64,000 nt of DNA from Symbiobacterium thermophilum IAM 14863. Its GTDB lineage: Bacteria > Bacillota > Sulfobacillia > Symbiobacteriales > Symbiobacteriaceae. Of this stretch, positions 62,502-64,000 are shown in pieces. Location: contig NC_006177.1 of NCBI RefSeq assembly GCF_000009905.1, positions 620,001 to 684,000 of the forward strand, written 5' to 3'. A program made the translations under genes and the position numbers. The notes beneath the pieces were generated by a model. It was not told where the DNA came from and did not search any database. It worked only from the letters and a program-made list of their open reading frames with translations. Every line of letters begins with the position of its first letter. Position 1 is the first letter of the stretch.

Positions 62502-64000
62502 ATGCGGGTGTTCGCGCGCCTCAGGCGCTTTTTTGTCCCGTACATCGGATGGGGGCTGGGATCGGTCCTGGCCATGGCGTGCCTGACCGCGGTGGGCCTG
62601 GTGCGGCCGTGGCTGCTGGAGCAGCTGATCGACCGGGTCATCCGGGAGCAGCGGTTTGCCGAACTGCCGTACTGGACGGCGGCGGTGCTGGCCGTCGCCC
62701 TGGTCCGGGCGGTGTTCAACTTCCTGCGACAGTATCTGGGCCACTCCTTCGGGCAGAACGCCACCCTGGACCTGCGCAACGCCCTCTACGACAAGCTTCA
62801 GTACCTGCACTTCAAGTACTACGACAACGCGTACACCGGCGACCTCATGTCCCGCGTCACCGCCGACGTGGAGGCCTTCCGGATGTTCCTCTCCTTCGGG
62901 TGGGTCCACCTGATGGACATCCTCTTCATGACCCTCTTCTCGCTGGTGGTCATGCTCTCGATGTCCGTCCGGCTGACGCTGGTGACCCTCCTGGCGATGC
63001 CCTTTCTGCTGGCGGTGGTGCTGCGGTTCGAGCGGCGGGTGCATCCGGCCTTCCGCCGGGTGCGCGAGGCCCTGGCCGGCCTCTCCACCGCCGCCCAGGA
63101 GAACCTGAACGGGATGCGCACGGTAAAGTCCTTTGCCCGGGAGGACTTCGAGGTCCGGAAGTTTGCCGCCCACAACCAGGAGTACCTGGAAGCCAACCTG
63201 GCGACGACGGGGCTCTGGGCGCGGTACTTCCCTGTCATGGAACTGCTCTCCAACCTGGCGCTGACGCTGATGCTCGCCTATGGCGGCCTGCTGGTGCTGC
63301 GCGGCGAGCTGTCGCTGGGCGAGCTGGTCGCCTTCAACAGCCTGATCTGGTACTGGATCTGGCCAATGCGGGAGGTCGGATATCGCATCAACGAGCTCAC
63401 CCAGGCCATCGCCTCGGGCGAGCGGCTGCTGGAGGTGCTGGAGCACCCGGTGGCGGTGCAGAGTCCGCCGGAGCCGGTGCGGCTGCCCGAGATGAAGGGC
63501 CACGTCCGCTTCGAGGGGGTCTGGTTCCAGTACGACTCGCCCCGCCCTGGCACGGGCGAGATCAGCCCGCATCCGGCGCTCGCGGACATCCACCTGGACG
63601 CCCCGCCCGGAAGTGTCATCGGGCTGATCGGCGCCACCGGCTCGGGCAAGTCGACCCTGGTGGCGCTCATTCCCCGGTTTTACGACGTGACCCGGGGCCG
63701 GGTGACCATCGACGGCATCGACGTGCGCGACCTCGACCTGGACGACCTGCGCCGGCAGATCGGGATCGTGCAGCAGGAGACCTTCCTCTGGTCGGCATCG
63801 ATCCGGGAGAACATCGCCTACGGCCGGCGCACGGCCACCATGGAGGAGATCATCGCCGCGGCCAAGCTCGCCCGTGCGCATGACTTCATCATGGAGACCC
63901 CGGCCGGCTACGACACCATCATCGGTGAACGGGGGCTGGGCCTCTCCGGCGGGCAGCGGCAGCGCATCGCCATCGCCCGGGCGATCCTCAACAACCCCCG
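62502..64000 (+). CDS. ABC exporter, fused membrane and ATP-binding domains (partial, cut by window end)
   Basis: The 499 codons present include six membrane helices in the first 300 residues with the exporter coupling sequence 'AALAGLSTAAQENLNGMRTVKSFARE' (within 'REALAGLSTAAQENLNG'), and the nucleotide-binding domain: 'FEGVWFQYD', Walker A 'IGATGSGKSTLVALIPRFYD', Q-loop 'IGIVQQETFLWSASIRENIAYG', signature 'LSGGQRQRIAIARAI'. The Walker B part lies beyond the window. It looks like a heterodimeric multidrug/lipid exporter subunit (BmrC/D or YfiB/C type). ATG 62502 lies 8 bp after GAGGGAG. TATAGA at 62463 is a possible -10. Confidence 0.92.
   Translation, partial: MRVFARLRRFFVPYIGWGLGSVLAMACLTAVGLVRPWLLEQLIDRVIREQRFAELPYWTAAVLAVALVRAVFNFLRQYLGHSFGQNATLDLRNALYDKLQYLHFKYYDNAYTGDLMSRVTADVEAFRMFLSFGWVHLMDILFMTLFSLVVMLSMSVRLTLVTLLAMPFLLAVVLRFERRVHPAFRRVREALAGLSTAAQENLNGMRTVKSFAREDFEVRKFAAHNQEYLEANLATTGLWARYFPVMELLSNLALTLMLAYGGLLVLRGELSLGELVAFNSLIWYWIWPMREVGYRINELTQAIASGERLLEVLEHPVAVQSPPEPVRLPEMKGHVRFEGVWFQYDSPRPGTGEISPHPALADIHLDAPPGSVIGLIGATGSGKSTLVALIPRFYDVTRGRVTIDGIDVRDLDLDDLRRQIGIVQQETFLWSASIRENIAYGRRTATMEEIIAAAKLARAHDFIMETPAGYDTIIGERGLGLSGGQRQRIAIARAILNNP

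Overview
The window is a GC-rich (roughly 70%) bacterial chromosome segment with Firmicutes gene order. glyS is followed by the PEP synthase/PPDK regulatory protein, then ppdK, dnaG and rpoD (sigA), and further on trmK and nif3 (yqfO). Purine-rich GGAGG-type ribosome sites, many GTG and TTG starts, DUF2512, YfkAB-type radical SAM and GlpP genes point the same way. A Symbiobacterium-like, high-GC clostridial-grade organism is my best guess. This is inference, because no 16S gene or species marker is present.

Layout. 1-1.1 kb: end of glyS, its terminator, and a tandem array of five long DNA hairpins (array 1). 1.1-9.7 kb: an accessory block with a GyrI-like gene and a tight minus-strand operon (cyclase, isochorismate-synthase-like enzyme, acyl-adenylating ligase, acylating reductase, SDR) that looks like a carboxylate-to-aldehyde/alcohol pathway fed from chorismate. 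The block ends with a GNAT gene and a convergent orphan pair of 2-oxoacid dehydrogenase E1-alpha and a lipoyl-less E2 core. 9.9-16.7 kb: ppsR-ppdK and dnaG-rpoD. 16.7-26.6 kb: a second accessory block with the glyoxylate shunt genes aceB-aceA, hairpin array 2 (197-bp period) split by a 1.7-kb insertion sequence, tRNA-Asn and tRNA-Met, an SDR beside a merR gene carrying an in-frame stop, and a frameshifted DUF2804 gene. 26.7-33 kb: trmK, nif3, an orphan peptide-transporter-type ATPase, a membrane phosphoesterase, an extended SDR and a ROK kinase. 33.7-36.6 kb: murQ-nagA-nagB, an amino-sugar/cell-wall salvage operon to which the ROK kinase probably belongs. 36.7-47.7 kb: a MacB-like ABC pair, secreted lipase, HAD phosphatase, UvrD-type helicase, cobalamin adenosyltransferase, HD protein, DUF3825 protein and gabT. 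48-56.4 kb: acyl carrier protein, fadD, SCP2 protein, PrsW protease, fadF (electron transfer from acyl-CoA dehydrogenation to quinone), MBL hydrolase and a split ThrE exporter. 56.5-57.4 kb: hairpin array 3 (eleven units, 74-75-bp period). 57.5-64 kb: ArsC-like protein, GlpP, YfkAB radical SAM, Nudix, a chemotaxis receptor and a truncated ABC exporter.

The most unusual content is the set of three tandem hairpin arrays. Their sequences are unrelated, but their architecture is the same: near-perfect terminal inverted repeats, a constant loop and a constant spacer. They are non-coding (periods of 117, 197 and 74-75 bp break the frame), and array 1 shows a compensatory base-pair change. The second point is the chorismate-linked reductase operon, in which three consecutive enzymes each carry an in-frame low-complexity insert.
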